Origin: Oscillatoria sp. Prado101
GTDB taxonomy: Bacteria; Cyanobacteriota; Cyanobacteriia; Cyanobacteriales; Oscillatoriaceae
Length of the DNA stretch: 6,564 bases
NCBI GenBank assembly: GCA_025454445.1
Contig: JALOOK010000275.1
Span: 1 to 6,564, forward strand
Direction of reading: 5' to 3'
The first letter of the stretch is position 1. The number at the start of each line of letters is the position of its first letter. The position numbers and the translations under genes were made by a program. Of the stretch, positions 1 to 5,079 are shown in pieces. The notes beneath the pieces were generated by a model, which was given only the letters and a program-made list of their open reading frames with translations, had not been told where the DNA came from and did no database searches.

Positions 1-92
1 GACAGTAGGATCGGAGGGAACGCCTGTCCTACGCCTTATATTCTTAGTGTAATTATGTCCTAACCTATGTGGCAATTACTCGATGGTCCCCC
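1..92. other. non-coding left edge with weak hairpin
   Basis: No gene is supported here. GTAGGA at 5-10 can pair with TCCTAC at 27-32 across a 16-base loop, which could be the end of a terminator for a gene outside the window, but there is no clear T-tract close behind it. TGTCCTA occurs twice (25-31 and 56-62). Function is unknown. Confidence 0.3.
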
Positions 93-223
93 CGGCACTC
101 CCGCCACACCGGCACTCTCGCCACACCGGCACTATGGCCACCCCGGCACTATGGCCACACCGGCACTATGGCCACACCGGCACTCTCGCCACACCGGCAC
201 TCCCGCCACACCGGCACTCCCTG
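93..223. repeat. 17-bp tandem repeat array, seven units plus a partial
   Basis: Seven consecutive units start at 93, 110, 127, 144, 161, 178 and 195, and a partial eighth starts at 212. The unit is CGGCACT-NNN-GCCACAC. The central triplet reads CCC, CTC, ATG, ATG, ATG, CTC, CCC, so the order of variants is a mirror image around unit 4, although all units point the same way. Unit 3 alone ends CACCC instead of CACAC. A 17-base unit is not a multiple of three, so reading frames rotate through the array; this explains the His/Pro-rich open frames there, which I take as spurious. It ends at an A6T5 tract (224-234) inside an imperfect inverted repeat (219-243). It lies about 40 bp upstream of the riboswitch-like leader, so it may overlap promoter DNA of the manganese transporter gene. 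Confidence 0.93.
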
Positions 224-264
224 AAAAAATTTTTCCCCAGGGGTATTGCATCTTGGCAGAGGTA

Positions 265-380
265 GATGTAGTATTAGCTATATGCGAAAGGGAGTAGCTG
301 CTAGCCAACCATCTAGCTAGCCCATCTGGATCAACATACTGGCGATAAGCCTGGTTCAGATGACAAGTTTTTTTGACATC
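265..380 (+). promoter_or_regulatory. yybP-ykoY manganese riboswitch (candidate)
   Basis: The segment carries the two conserved loops of the yybP-ykoY (Mn2+-sensing) class. AAAGGGAGTAGC at 287-298 resembles the L1 consensus AAAGGGGAGUAGC with one G fewer, and TCAACATAC at 331-339 resembles the L3 loop. Between them, GCTAGC (300-305) can pair with GCTAGC (316-321). CATCTG (323-328) pairs perfectly with CAGATG (357-362) and encloses L3 and a small GGC-GATAA-GCC hairpin (341-351). GATGT (265-269) with ACATC (376-380) could close P1, but these outer limits are a guess. Seven T residues follow the CATCTG/CAGATG stem (368-374), suggesting control by termination. The next gene encodes a UPF0016 Mn2+ transporter, a known target class of this riboswitch, which strengthens the call. 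In known members Mn2+ binding switches expression on. No covariance-model search was possible. Confidence 0.8.
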
Positions 381-442
381 AGAGCGGGGAATCCGGGCTG
401 ATAGGAAAGTAGAAAAACTTGGGAGCGAGACTTTCACTGAGT

Positions 443-457
443 TCACATCTGATGTGA
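443..457 (+). other. 15-bp palindrome in the transporter leader
   Basis: TCACATC at 443-449 and GATGTGA at 451-457 are perfect inverted arms around T450. The segment lies in the untranslated leader between the riboswitch candidate and the start codon. TCTGATGT (448-455) is also fully complementary to ACATCAGA (376-383) at the riboswitch 3' edge, so it could take part in an alternative fold. It could instead be an operator. The function is inferred only. Confidence 0.45.
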
Positions 458-512
458 GCTTGGTGAAGTCTTGCGACCGAAATCAAGCTCACTCAGAGGG
501 GTAGATTGTTCT

Positions 513-518
513 GAGGAG
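513..518 (+). promoter_or_regulatory. ribosome binding site deciding the transporter start
   Basis: GAGGAG lies nine bases before ATG 528. This favours ATG 528 over the in-frame TTG at 471, which would add 19 hydrophilic residues not expected before the first membrane helix of this family. Confidence 0.8.
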
Positions 519-527
519 ATTGAGAAA

Positions 528-1193
528 ATGTTGACAGCTTTTACTGCCGGTTTATTGCTGATTACCGTTTCGGAATTAGGCGATAAAACTTTTTTTATAG
601 CAGCTATATTGGCAATGCGCCACCCCCGGCGTCTGGTGTTTGCCGGCGTAATAGCAGCCTTGGCAGCGATGACGGTACTGTCTGTTATAATTGGACAAGC
701 AGCGGCGTCCCTGTTGCCCAAGGTTTATATTCATTACGCAGCAGTTGCTTTATTTTTAGGATTTGGGGTAAAGCTGCTGTATGAAGCGAGCAAAATGCCC
801 GCAAAAGCTGACGTTTGCGAGGAAGCGGAAGAAGCTGCAGCTGCGGTTAAGGAAGCTGAGTTGAAGATGCCGCCGGCGGGTGGGAAGGCTTCCGGTTTTG
901 CTATTTCTTTGCAGTCCCCTCAGATAGCAATTTTACTGCAATCATTTGTGCTGACATTTCTTGCGGAGTGGGGCGATCGCACCCAAATTGCCACAATTAA
1001 TCTAGCTGCTGCGAATAACCCTGTGGGAGTGACTGTAGGTGCGGTTATGGGACACACCATCTGTGCCATAATTGCAGTCGTAGCGGGACGCACGATCTCC
1101 GGTCGAATTTCAGAGCGAACAGTCACAGGCATCGGCGGCTGCCTGTTTCTGATTTTTGGCGCAGTCGCCTTGTTGGAAGGTGTTGGGAATTAG
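528..1193 (+). CDS. mnx: UPF0016/TMEM165-Gdt1 family Mn2+ transporter (Mnx/PAM71 type)
   Basis: The 221-residue product is a multi-pass membrane cation transporter. It has the two signature E-x-G-D-(K/R)-T motifs of UPF0016: E16-L-G-D19-K20-T21 in helix 1 and E147-W-G-D150-R151-T152 in helix 4. Six helices are apparent at roughly 5-30, 35-58, 68-86, 133-158, 164-186 and 198-218. An acidic/Ala loop (about 95-112) separates the halves. Both halves are present, unlike half-size bacterial members that work as pairs. In Synechocystis the full-length homologue Mnx exports Mn2+ from the cytosol, reportedly into the thylakoid lumen, and protects against Mn toxicity; PAM71 is the chloroplast relative. 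Specificity and membrane location here are inferred from family. The start is ATG 528, with GAGGAG upstream. The Mn2+ riboswitch candidate in its leader supports the Mn assignment. The stop codon runs directly into a G-rich repeat. Confidence 0.9.
   Translation: MLTAFTAGLLLITVSELGDKTFFIAAILAMRHPRRLVFAGVIAALAAMTVLSVIIGQAAASLLPKVYIHYAAVALFLGFGVKLLYEASKMPAKADVCEEAEEAAAAVKEAELKMPPAGGKASGFAISLQSPQIAILLQSFVLTFLAEWGDRTQIATINLAAANNPVGVTVGAVMGHTICAIIAVVAGRTISGRISERTVTGIGGCLFLIFGAVALLEGVGN
973..980. repeat. HIP1 octamer
   Basis: This is a perfect GCGATCGC, the highly iterated palindrome of many cyanobacterial genomes. It lies within the transporter gene at the second E-x-G-D-R-T motif, where it encodes part of the Gly-Asp-Arg codons. 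Confidence 0.9.
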
Positions 1194-1286
1194 GGGTTAG
1201 GGGCAGTGGGGATAGGGGATTGGGCATGGGGCATTGGGGATTGGGGATACAAGGATTGAGGATGCAAGGATTAGGGATTGGGGATT
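1193..1286 (+). repeat. G-rich degenerate heptad repeats with two G-quadruplex motifs
   Basis: Starting in the last base of the transporter stop codon, four G4 runs lie at 1193-1196, 1200-1203, 1208-1211 and 1215-1218, with loops TTA, CAGT and ATA. A second set of runs lies at 1222-1224, 1228-1231, 1236-1239 and 1243-1246. From about 1229 the sequence settles into 7-base units such as GGGGATT, AAGGATT, GAGGATG and AGGGATT, with occasional single-base slips, ending at 1286. Such heptads are common between genes in filamentous cyanobacteria. Being at the 3' end of a gene and G-rich on the sense strand, they would be in the mRNA if transcription runs through. Confidence 0.85.
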
Positions 1287-1300
1287 AATTGTTTTCCTCA

Positions 1301-1349
1301 ATGCGCCATGCGCCCCGATCCATGCGCCCCGATCCATGCGCCATGCCCG
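1301..1349. repeat. C-rich heptad array, seven exact 7-base units
   Basis: Seven consecutive heptads read ATGCGCC, ATGCGCC, CCGATCC, ATGCGCC, CCGATCC, ATGCGCC and ATGCCCG. Being C-rich on the plus strand, the block is G-rich on the minus strand, and so mirrors the G-rich heptads at 1193-1286 across a short AT-rich spacer (1287-1300). It ends three bases before the stop codon of the convergent TPR gene. The two blocks can form an imperfect long hairpin and may limit read-through between the convergent genes. Confidence 0.85.
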
Positions 1350-1351
1350 AA

Positions 1352-2221
1352 CTAATTTGGTTTGTCACTTCCAGTTGGGGAAGCCGGTGCCGGTGCGGGA
1401 TTCGGTGAGGCCAGCTGCTGGATTTTATCTTTGTAAGTCGCGGGAGCCAAGGTAACAGCCTTTGAGAAAAGAGACTTAGCATCAGCATCTTTACCCTGGG
1501 TTTTCAGCAGCAGCGCCTTACCGAGGACGGGGCGAAAATCATCTGGCTTGCTTTTAATCAGTTGATCGTAGATGGCGGTGGCTTCGTCAAAGCGTTTCTG
1601 CTGGGCGTAGACATCTCCAAGGAGCAGCTGCACAGAGGGGACATCCACACTGCCCAGCTGAACCTGATTAGCACCGGCTGCCGTTTTGAGAGTGTCTTGC
1701 AGCAGCCCAATAGCGGCTTCAGGGCGGTTTTGCGCCAGAAGCAGGTTAACCAGCCCTTGCAAAGCTTCCAGAGTTCCGGGTTTAGAGGTGAGAATGGCCC
1801 GATAGATTTGAGCGGCTCCCTCGACATCGCCCAGGTACTGCTTGGCCTGGGCGAGCAAGACACCGTAACGCGGCTCGTCGGGATTGAGCTTGGCCAGTTT
1901 TTCCAGGGACGGGATCGTCCCCTTGATGTCGCGCAGTTCCAGACGAGTCCGCAGCAGCCCCTGAAGCGCCGTTTGATTGTCCGGCTCCCGCTGCAAAACC
2001 AGTTCATAGCCCCGCGCCTGGGCTTCCAGATCGGACTGCTTTGTCGGCTGGCTGGGTGCGGGTGCCGGTGTCGGCCCGGCTGGTGCGGGCGCGGTTTCGC
2101 TGCGCACTTGATTGTCCTTGAAAATATTGCTTAACAGGGGAAAGAGGGAAAATCCCACAAAGGCGATGAGTGCTAGCACCATCACCACTTGAATTATCCA
2201 GCGACTGGGCTTTTGGGACAC
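1352..2221 (-). CDS. membrane-anchored tetratricopeptide repeat (TPR) protein
   Basis: From the preferred GTG start at 2221 the product has 289 residues. A short basic N-terminus (S-Q-K-P-S-R-W) is followed by one hydrophobic segment (about 9-30), a Pro/Ala-rich linker (about 42-62), TPR-like helical repeats (about 63-265) and a Pro/Ala/Ser tail. Repeat signatures include N-P-D-E-P-R-Y near the second unit, G-D-V-E-G-A-A-Q-I-Y-R-A-I-L and R-F-D-E-A-T-A-I-Y-D-Q-L-I-K-S-K-P-D-D. TPR domains bind partner proteins; the layout suggests a scaffold held on a membrane, with no catalytic site visible. An in-frame TTG at 2311 would add 30 residues (319 in all), but the GTG places the membrane segment in the usual position. 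Neither start has a convincing Shine-Dalgarno site. It is convergent with the Mn transporter gene and divergent from the next gene. The partner is unknown. Confidence 0.85.
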   Translation of the reverse strand: MSQKPSRWIIQVVMVLALIAFVGFSLFPLLSNIFKDNQVRSETAPAPAGPTPAPAPSQPTKQSDLEAQARGYELVLQREPDNQTALQGLLRTRLELRDIKGTIPSLEKLAKLNPDEPRYGVLLAQAKQYLGDVEGAAQIYRAILTSKPGTLEALQGLVNLLLAQNRPEAAIGLLQDTLKTAAGANQVQLGSVDVPSVQLLLGDVYAQQKRFDEATAIYDQLIKSKPDDFRPVLGKALLLKTQGKDADAKSLFSKAVTLAPATYKDKIQQLASPNPAPAPASPTGSDKPN

Positions 2222-2588
2222 ACAACTGCTTTGAACTCTATTAAGATTATTGATCGCTTTGCAACCGTGGAGCGCCCGGAGCGCTGACTTTAGATGGTTT
2301 GGCTCCTTCAAAATTCTGGCGCGTTGCCTGTGGGGGCGGGGAGTGTGTCAAGCTAGAAGATGGAGAAATCTTGCTGATTGTCTCAAGGCTTTCTTGCATT
2401 CAGTAAAATAAGCTGACTGATGCCATCTACTCCCTGCCTGAAAACAGGAGTCTGCCGCAGGCACGTTTTTTGATGGTGCTGCTAGTCGCTCATCGCTCAA
2501 AGCTGTCAGCGTGCGGGCATCTCAACCCAGACAAGGTACAGAACCCGACTGATCGGAGCCGAAGAAGTCTCCGGCGCAAGGACGTTTT
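2222..2588. promoter_or_regulatory. divergent intergenic region with hairpins
   Basis: This 367-bp gap should hold promoters for both divergent genes. TAAAAT at 2404-2409 is a possible plus-strand -10 box, but no matching -35 is seen. A cluster of hairpins follows. Arms at 2429-2436 (ACTCCCTG) and 2445-2451 (CAGGAGT) pair with one bulged C. TGCC-GCA-GGCA at about 2452-2463 is followed closely by six T residues, so it is terminator- or attenuator-like. CCGA-CTGA-TCGG lies at 2545-2556. CGGAG (2554-2558) pairs with CTCCG (2569-2573) just before the ribosome binding site. No small gene or RNA gene is recognised. Confidence 0.4.
2578..2582 (+). promoter_or_regulatory. ribosome binding site of the conserved hypothetical gene
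   Basis: AAGGA lies six bases before ATG 2589 and supports that start. A 5-bp hairpin (CGGAG/CTCCG, 2554-2573) ends four bases upstream. Confidence 0.65.
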
Positions 2589-3650
2589 ATGAGTATCTCT
2601 CCTGAGCAGTTACCCCAACCACCTGATTCAACCGCATCTGACTCTGGCCACCCTAACGATGTGCCGACTGTCAATCCACCGGCTGCCCGATCACCAGCCA
2701 CTCCCTCCGTCAGCGGCGATGCCGAAAACACTGGCAGTTCAGCTGAAGCCAGCAGTGCCCCCAGTGGGGAGAGTCCCTCTCCCGCACCGGCAGCACCCCG
2801 ACTTGAACCGATTCCACCGCCCTCTGAGCCAATGCAGTATCGGGCTATTGGCTTGGTGCTGGGCCGCTACATGCCCTCGGCCAATCAATTCACTCAGGGC
2901 ATCGTGCTGAGTTCAGACGGTACGGTGATTGATGCCGTGCTGCTGGGCCGGATCATGAGTTTGGTGAAGAACCACCTGAGTTTGGAACAAGAGCACCTGT
3001 GGGTGGTCTATCCCCGCACCCGCCAGAAAGACGGCCACTTGCACACCCAAATTGTGGGGGTGTGGGAGCCGGAAACTCTCAAGCCAGATGAGGCTGCCGG
3101 CTCTGGAGATTTTTCCACCCCGATTGCCGATGGCTATTTTTCGGTTCGCGGCGAGGTGGTGTACCAGTCCCAAGAGCAGGAATATATCGTCGTCAAGATT
3201 CGCCAGGCTGCCCGCAAGCCGACCGATACGCCCAAGTTCTTCAAGTTGAAGCTCAAGGGAACTTTACCGGGCAAAGCGGTGGGGAACTTCTGGGATTTCC
3301 AAGTGCAGCGCCAAACGGAGAATCTCCTGATTCAGGAGGCGAAAGATATTGGCCCCGTTCCAGGCAGCAAGCCGAAGCGGAAGCCGGGCAAAGGTAAGCC
3401 CCGCAAAGGCGGGTATCCGCCCGGTGGGAAACCGCCTCGGGGTGGCAAGCCCTACCCGCGCAAAGGCCCGCCTGTCGGAGCTGGGGCACCAGGGGCAGCT
3501 GGGGCACCAGGGGCAGCTGGGGCTCCTGCGGCTCCTGCGGGACCGCCGGCTCCACCCAAACGCAAGGAACCGCTCGCCAAGCCGGTGATCAAGCGTCGTC
3601 CCCCGAATCCAGAATCGGAAGAAGGAGGAAAGGGAAAGGGGGAAGGATGA
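2589..3650 (+). CDS. conserved hypothetical protein, folded core with disordered Pro-rich and basic tails
   Basis: I cannot name this 353-residue protein, though its core resembles a family I associate with cyanobacteria. Residues 1-81 are rich in Pro, Ser and Ala and look disordered. Residues 82-258 look folded, with alternating hydrophobic strands: a start Y-R-A-I-G-L-V-L-G-R-Y, then D-G-T-V-I-D-A-V-L-L-G-R-I-M-S-L-V-K, H-L-W-V-V-Y-P-R-T-R and V-G-V-W-E-P. Residues 259-353 are disordered and strongly basic (K-P-K-R-K-P-G-K-G-K-P-R-K-G-G), with a short collagen-like G-A-P-G-A-A stretch (299-311). There is no signal peptide or membrane segment, so it is probably cytosolic. The Lys/Arg/Gly tail suggests nucleic-acid or ribosome binding, but this is inference only. 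It starts at ATG 2589 with AAGGA upstream. It is convergent with the DUF39 gene across a strong hairpin. Confidence 0.85.
   Translation: MSISPEQLPQPPDSTASDSGHPNDVPTVNPPAARSPATPSVSGDAENTGSSAEASSAPSGESPSPAPAAPRLEPIPPPSEPMQYRAIGLVLGRYMPSANQFTQGIVLSSDGTVIDAVLLGRIMSLVKNHLSLEQEHLWVVYPRTRQKDGHLHTQIVGVWEPETLKPDEAAGSGDFSTPIADGYFSVRGEVVYQSQEQEYIVVKIRQAARKPTDTPKFFKLKLKGTLPGKAVGNFWDFQVQRQTENLLIQEAKDIGPVPGSKPKRKPGKGKPRKGGYPPGGKPPRGGKPYPRKGPPVGAGAPGAAGAPGAAGAPAAPAGPPAPPKRKEPLAKPVIKRRPPNPESEEGGKGKGEG
3480..3524 (+). repeat. 18-bp in-frame coding repeat
   Basis: GCTGGGGCACCAGGGGCA occurs twice in tandem (3480-3497 and 3498-3515), followed by a diverged third copy. Each unit is six codons and adds an Ala/Gly/Pro block to the disordered tail, so copy number could change without shifting the frame. 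Confidence 0.9.
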
Positions 3651-3652
3651 GC

Positions 3653-3686
3653 GCTGTTGCCGGTGAGTTCCCTACCGGCTTTCAGC
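3653..3686 (+). terminator. possible first hairpin after the hypothetical gene
   Basis: GCCGGT (3659-3664) pairs with ACCGGC (3674-3679) across a 9-base loop. GCTG (3653-3656) and CAGC (3683-3686) can extend the stem after a small internal loop. It begins three bases after the stop codon. There is no long T-tract. Confidence 0.4.
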
Positions 3687-3700
3687 AGATATTACATCTG

Positions 3701-3730
3701 GTTCGCCCGCCGGCTGACCGGCGGGCGAAC
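3701..3730. terminator. 13-bp perfect hairpin between convergent genes
   Basis: GTTCGCCCGCCGG (3701-3713) and CCGGCGGGCGAAC (3718-3730) are exact inverted arms around a CTGA loop. It sits between the stop codons of two convergent genes (3650 and 3745), so it is likely a bidirectional terminator or mRNA 3'-end stabiliser. Neither side has a T-tract. Confidence 0.65.
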
Positions 3731-3744
3731 ACTTGACAAGTCTG

Positions 3745-4929
3745 CTATTCCAGGGTAAAATTAGCACCCCACAAGTCTTGAGGCAAAAAGGATCGATCCA
3801 TAGGAATTGGGGCAACCGGCTCGGTGAGCGTAAATTGGCCTGCTTCAATCCACTGCTTCAATTCCAATGCCACTTGACCTGAGAGAAAAATGCTGGCCAG
3901 GGGTGCGACTCGCACCGGCTTGCCGTCAATGGCGATCCGACCTGTCTTGAGCTGGGCGTAGCTAACCAAACCAAAGGTGGGGCGGACGCGGCGGGGGATG
4001 GAAAAATCCACCACCGGTGCCACGAGATCCTCGTCTCGCACGGCGCATTTGGCGACAGCGTCTTCGTCGAGCACCGGCAGGGGAAGGCCAACGCCCAGCA
4101 TCAAGGAAGGACCGTAATTTTTGAAGTAGCAACCGCGAACCCAGCGAGGGTGCATCTGCTTGGCATCGCCAATCAAAGCTAGGGTGGCAGCTGGGCCAAT
4201 GGGAGTGCGATTGGGCAAGCGTTTTTGCATTGGGAAGTGCTGGGTGCCTTCCCAAGCGACGTAGCCAATCCCCCCACCCAGAAAAATCCGGCTGCCAATA
4301 CCAATTAGCTGCAAGTCAGGATCGTTGAGCAAGGGGGAAAGGGCACCGGTGTTGGAGTAAACAGCATTCCCCAATCCGGGTTGCAGCGGACCGAGGTAGG
4401 TAAACAGGGGGCGATCGCCGCCATTGACGCCGACAATGAAGTTTTGATACAAGTTGCGGGGATTGTACAGGTAAAATTGGTTAACTGTCTCGCGGGTGAT
4501 AGTGGTTTCAAAGGATGAGCGAGGGTAACAGTCTGTTACTTGGCCAACGGCTCGCAAGTGTACCGGTTTGCCGGCAATTAAATTTTCGATGACGTGACCG
4601 CCGCCTTTGTTGTCGCGCAATTCTTCCCCGTCTGGGGATTCGCTAACTTGGGTGGCTCCGATATACAGGTCTACCGCCCCAAAGCCAGAGTAAGCACTGA
4701 CGCCATCTAACCAGCAGCGGCGAATTTTAATTGGCGGGTCGGTGTGGCCAAGGTTGATAATCGCTCCAGAAGATTCCATCGGCTCAAAGGTGCCGGTGGT
4801 AATTACATCAATTTCCTTGGCTGTTTGGCTGACGCCCACTTCCGCAACGCGGGCTTTCAATTCCTCGGCGGTTAAAACTGCGGCACGTTTTTGGACGATT
4901 TTGTCGTTAATTTCGGCAATGGTTCGCAT
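3745..4929 (-). CDS. DUF39 homocysteine biosynthesis protein (COG1900)
   Basis: This 394-residue soluble protein matches the DUF39 family over its length. Hallmarks are T-T-G-T-F-E-P-M-E-S-S-G (44-55), N-L-G-H-T-D-P-P-I-K-I (59-69), S-G-F-G-A-V-D-L-Y-I-G-A (81-92), G-G-G-H-V-I-E-N-L-I-A-G-K-P-V (109-123) and I-F-L-G-G-G-I-G-Y (215-223). In methanogenic archaea the relative MA1821, with an NIL/ferredoxin partner, is needed to make homocysteine from aspartate semialdehyde, using a persulfide-bearing cysteine. Cysteines here are at 72, 134, 267 and 295; C134, in V-T-D-C-Y-P-R, is my best candidate for the persulfide residue. No CBS domains follow, and no partner gene is in the window. The start is ATG 4929, with only a weak AAGAG upstream. 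The cyanobacterial function is untested here, so the reaction is inferred from family. Confidence 0.87.
   Translation of the reverse strand: MRTIAEINDKIVQKRAAVLTAEELKARVAEVGVSQTAKEIDVITTGTFEPMESSGAIINLGHTDPPIKIRRCWLDGVSAYSGFGAVDLYIGATQVSESPDGEELRDNKGGGHVIENLIAGKPVHLRAVGQVTDCYPRSSFETTITRETVNQFYLYNPRNLYQNFIVGVNGGDRPLFTYLGPLQPGLGNAVYSNTGALSPLLNDPDLQLIGIGSRIFLGGGIGYVAWEGTQHFPMQKRLPNRTPIGPAATLALIGDAKQMHPRWVRGCYFKNYGPSLMLGVGLPLPVLDEDAVAKCAVRDEDLVAPVVDFSIPRRVRPTFGLVSYAQLKTGRIAIDGKPVRVAPLASIFLSGQVALELKQWIEAGQFTLTEPVAPIPMDRSFLPQDLWGANFTLE
4411..4418. repeat. HIP1 octamer
   Basis: A second perfect GCGATCGC, inside the DUF39 gene. Two such sites in 6.6 kb, where about 0.1 would be expected by chance, support a cyanobacterial origin. 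Confidence 0.9.
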
Positions 4930-4974
4930 GGGAAACTCTTGAGTGTTGAGTTGGGAGTAGACTGCTTACCGCTC

Positions 4975-5043
4975 AGTTTGTAATGGGGACTGAAGTCCCC
5001 AAACCCCTGCAGGCATTCTTGCGCCAGATCCTGGCTACAAACT
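4975..5043. repeat. 69-bp palindromic interspersed element
   Basis: AGTTTGTA (4975-4982) and TACAAACT (5036-5043) form 8-bp terminal inverted repeats. Inside are a strong hairpin GGGGAC-TGAA-GTCCCC (4985-5000), the palindrome CCTGCAGG (5006-5013) and GCCAG-ATC-CTGGC (5023-5035). The 'GGGGACTGAAGTCCCC ... CTACAAAC' pattern resembles short interspersed repeats I know from Nostoc and Microcoleus-like genomes. It lies in the 5' leader region of the DUF39 gene. No coding sequence is present. Confidence 0.7.
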
Positions 5044-5079
5044 AGTATTCAGGACTTGTGCAAGAGGTCTAGTGTTGAG

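Noticed and set aside
93..223. CRISPR array
   Set aside because: Repeats are 17 bp and directly adjacent with no spacers, and no cas gene is present.
246..283. Promoter of the Mn transporter gene (TTGCAT or TTGGCA with TAGTAT or CTATAT)
   Set aside because: Matches to -35/-10 consensus are weak or badly spaced, and the choice would cut into the proposed P1 stem.
67..297. Open frame encoding a His/Pro-rich periodic peptide across the 17-bp array
   Set aside because: The 17-base period puts similar peptides in all three frames, there is no ribosome binding site, and the frame ends inside the riboswitch candidate. A His-rich metal-binding peptide next to a metal transporter is tempting but unsupported.
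471..527. N-terminal extension of the Mn transporter from TTG 471
   Set aside because: ATG 528 has a well placed GAGGAG and gives the expected N-terminus; the extension is hydrophilic and overlaps the leader palindrome region.
1562..2134. 190-residue plus-strand open frame opposite the TPR gene
   Set aside because: It is an antisense shadow of a well supported TPR coding sequence, with no recognisable domain.
2222..2311. 30-residue N-terminal extension of the TPR protein from TTG 2311
   Set aside because: No ribosome binding site; GTG 2221 puts the membrane anchor in its usual place near the N-terminus. Not fully excluded.
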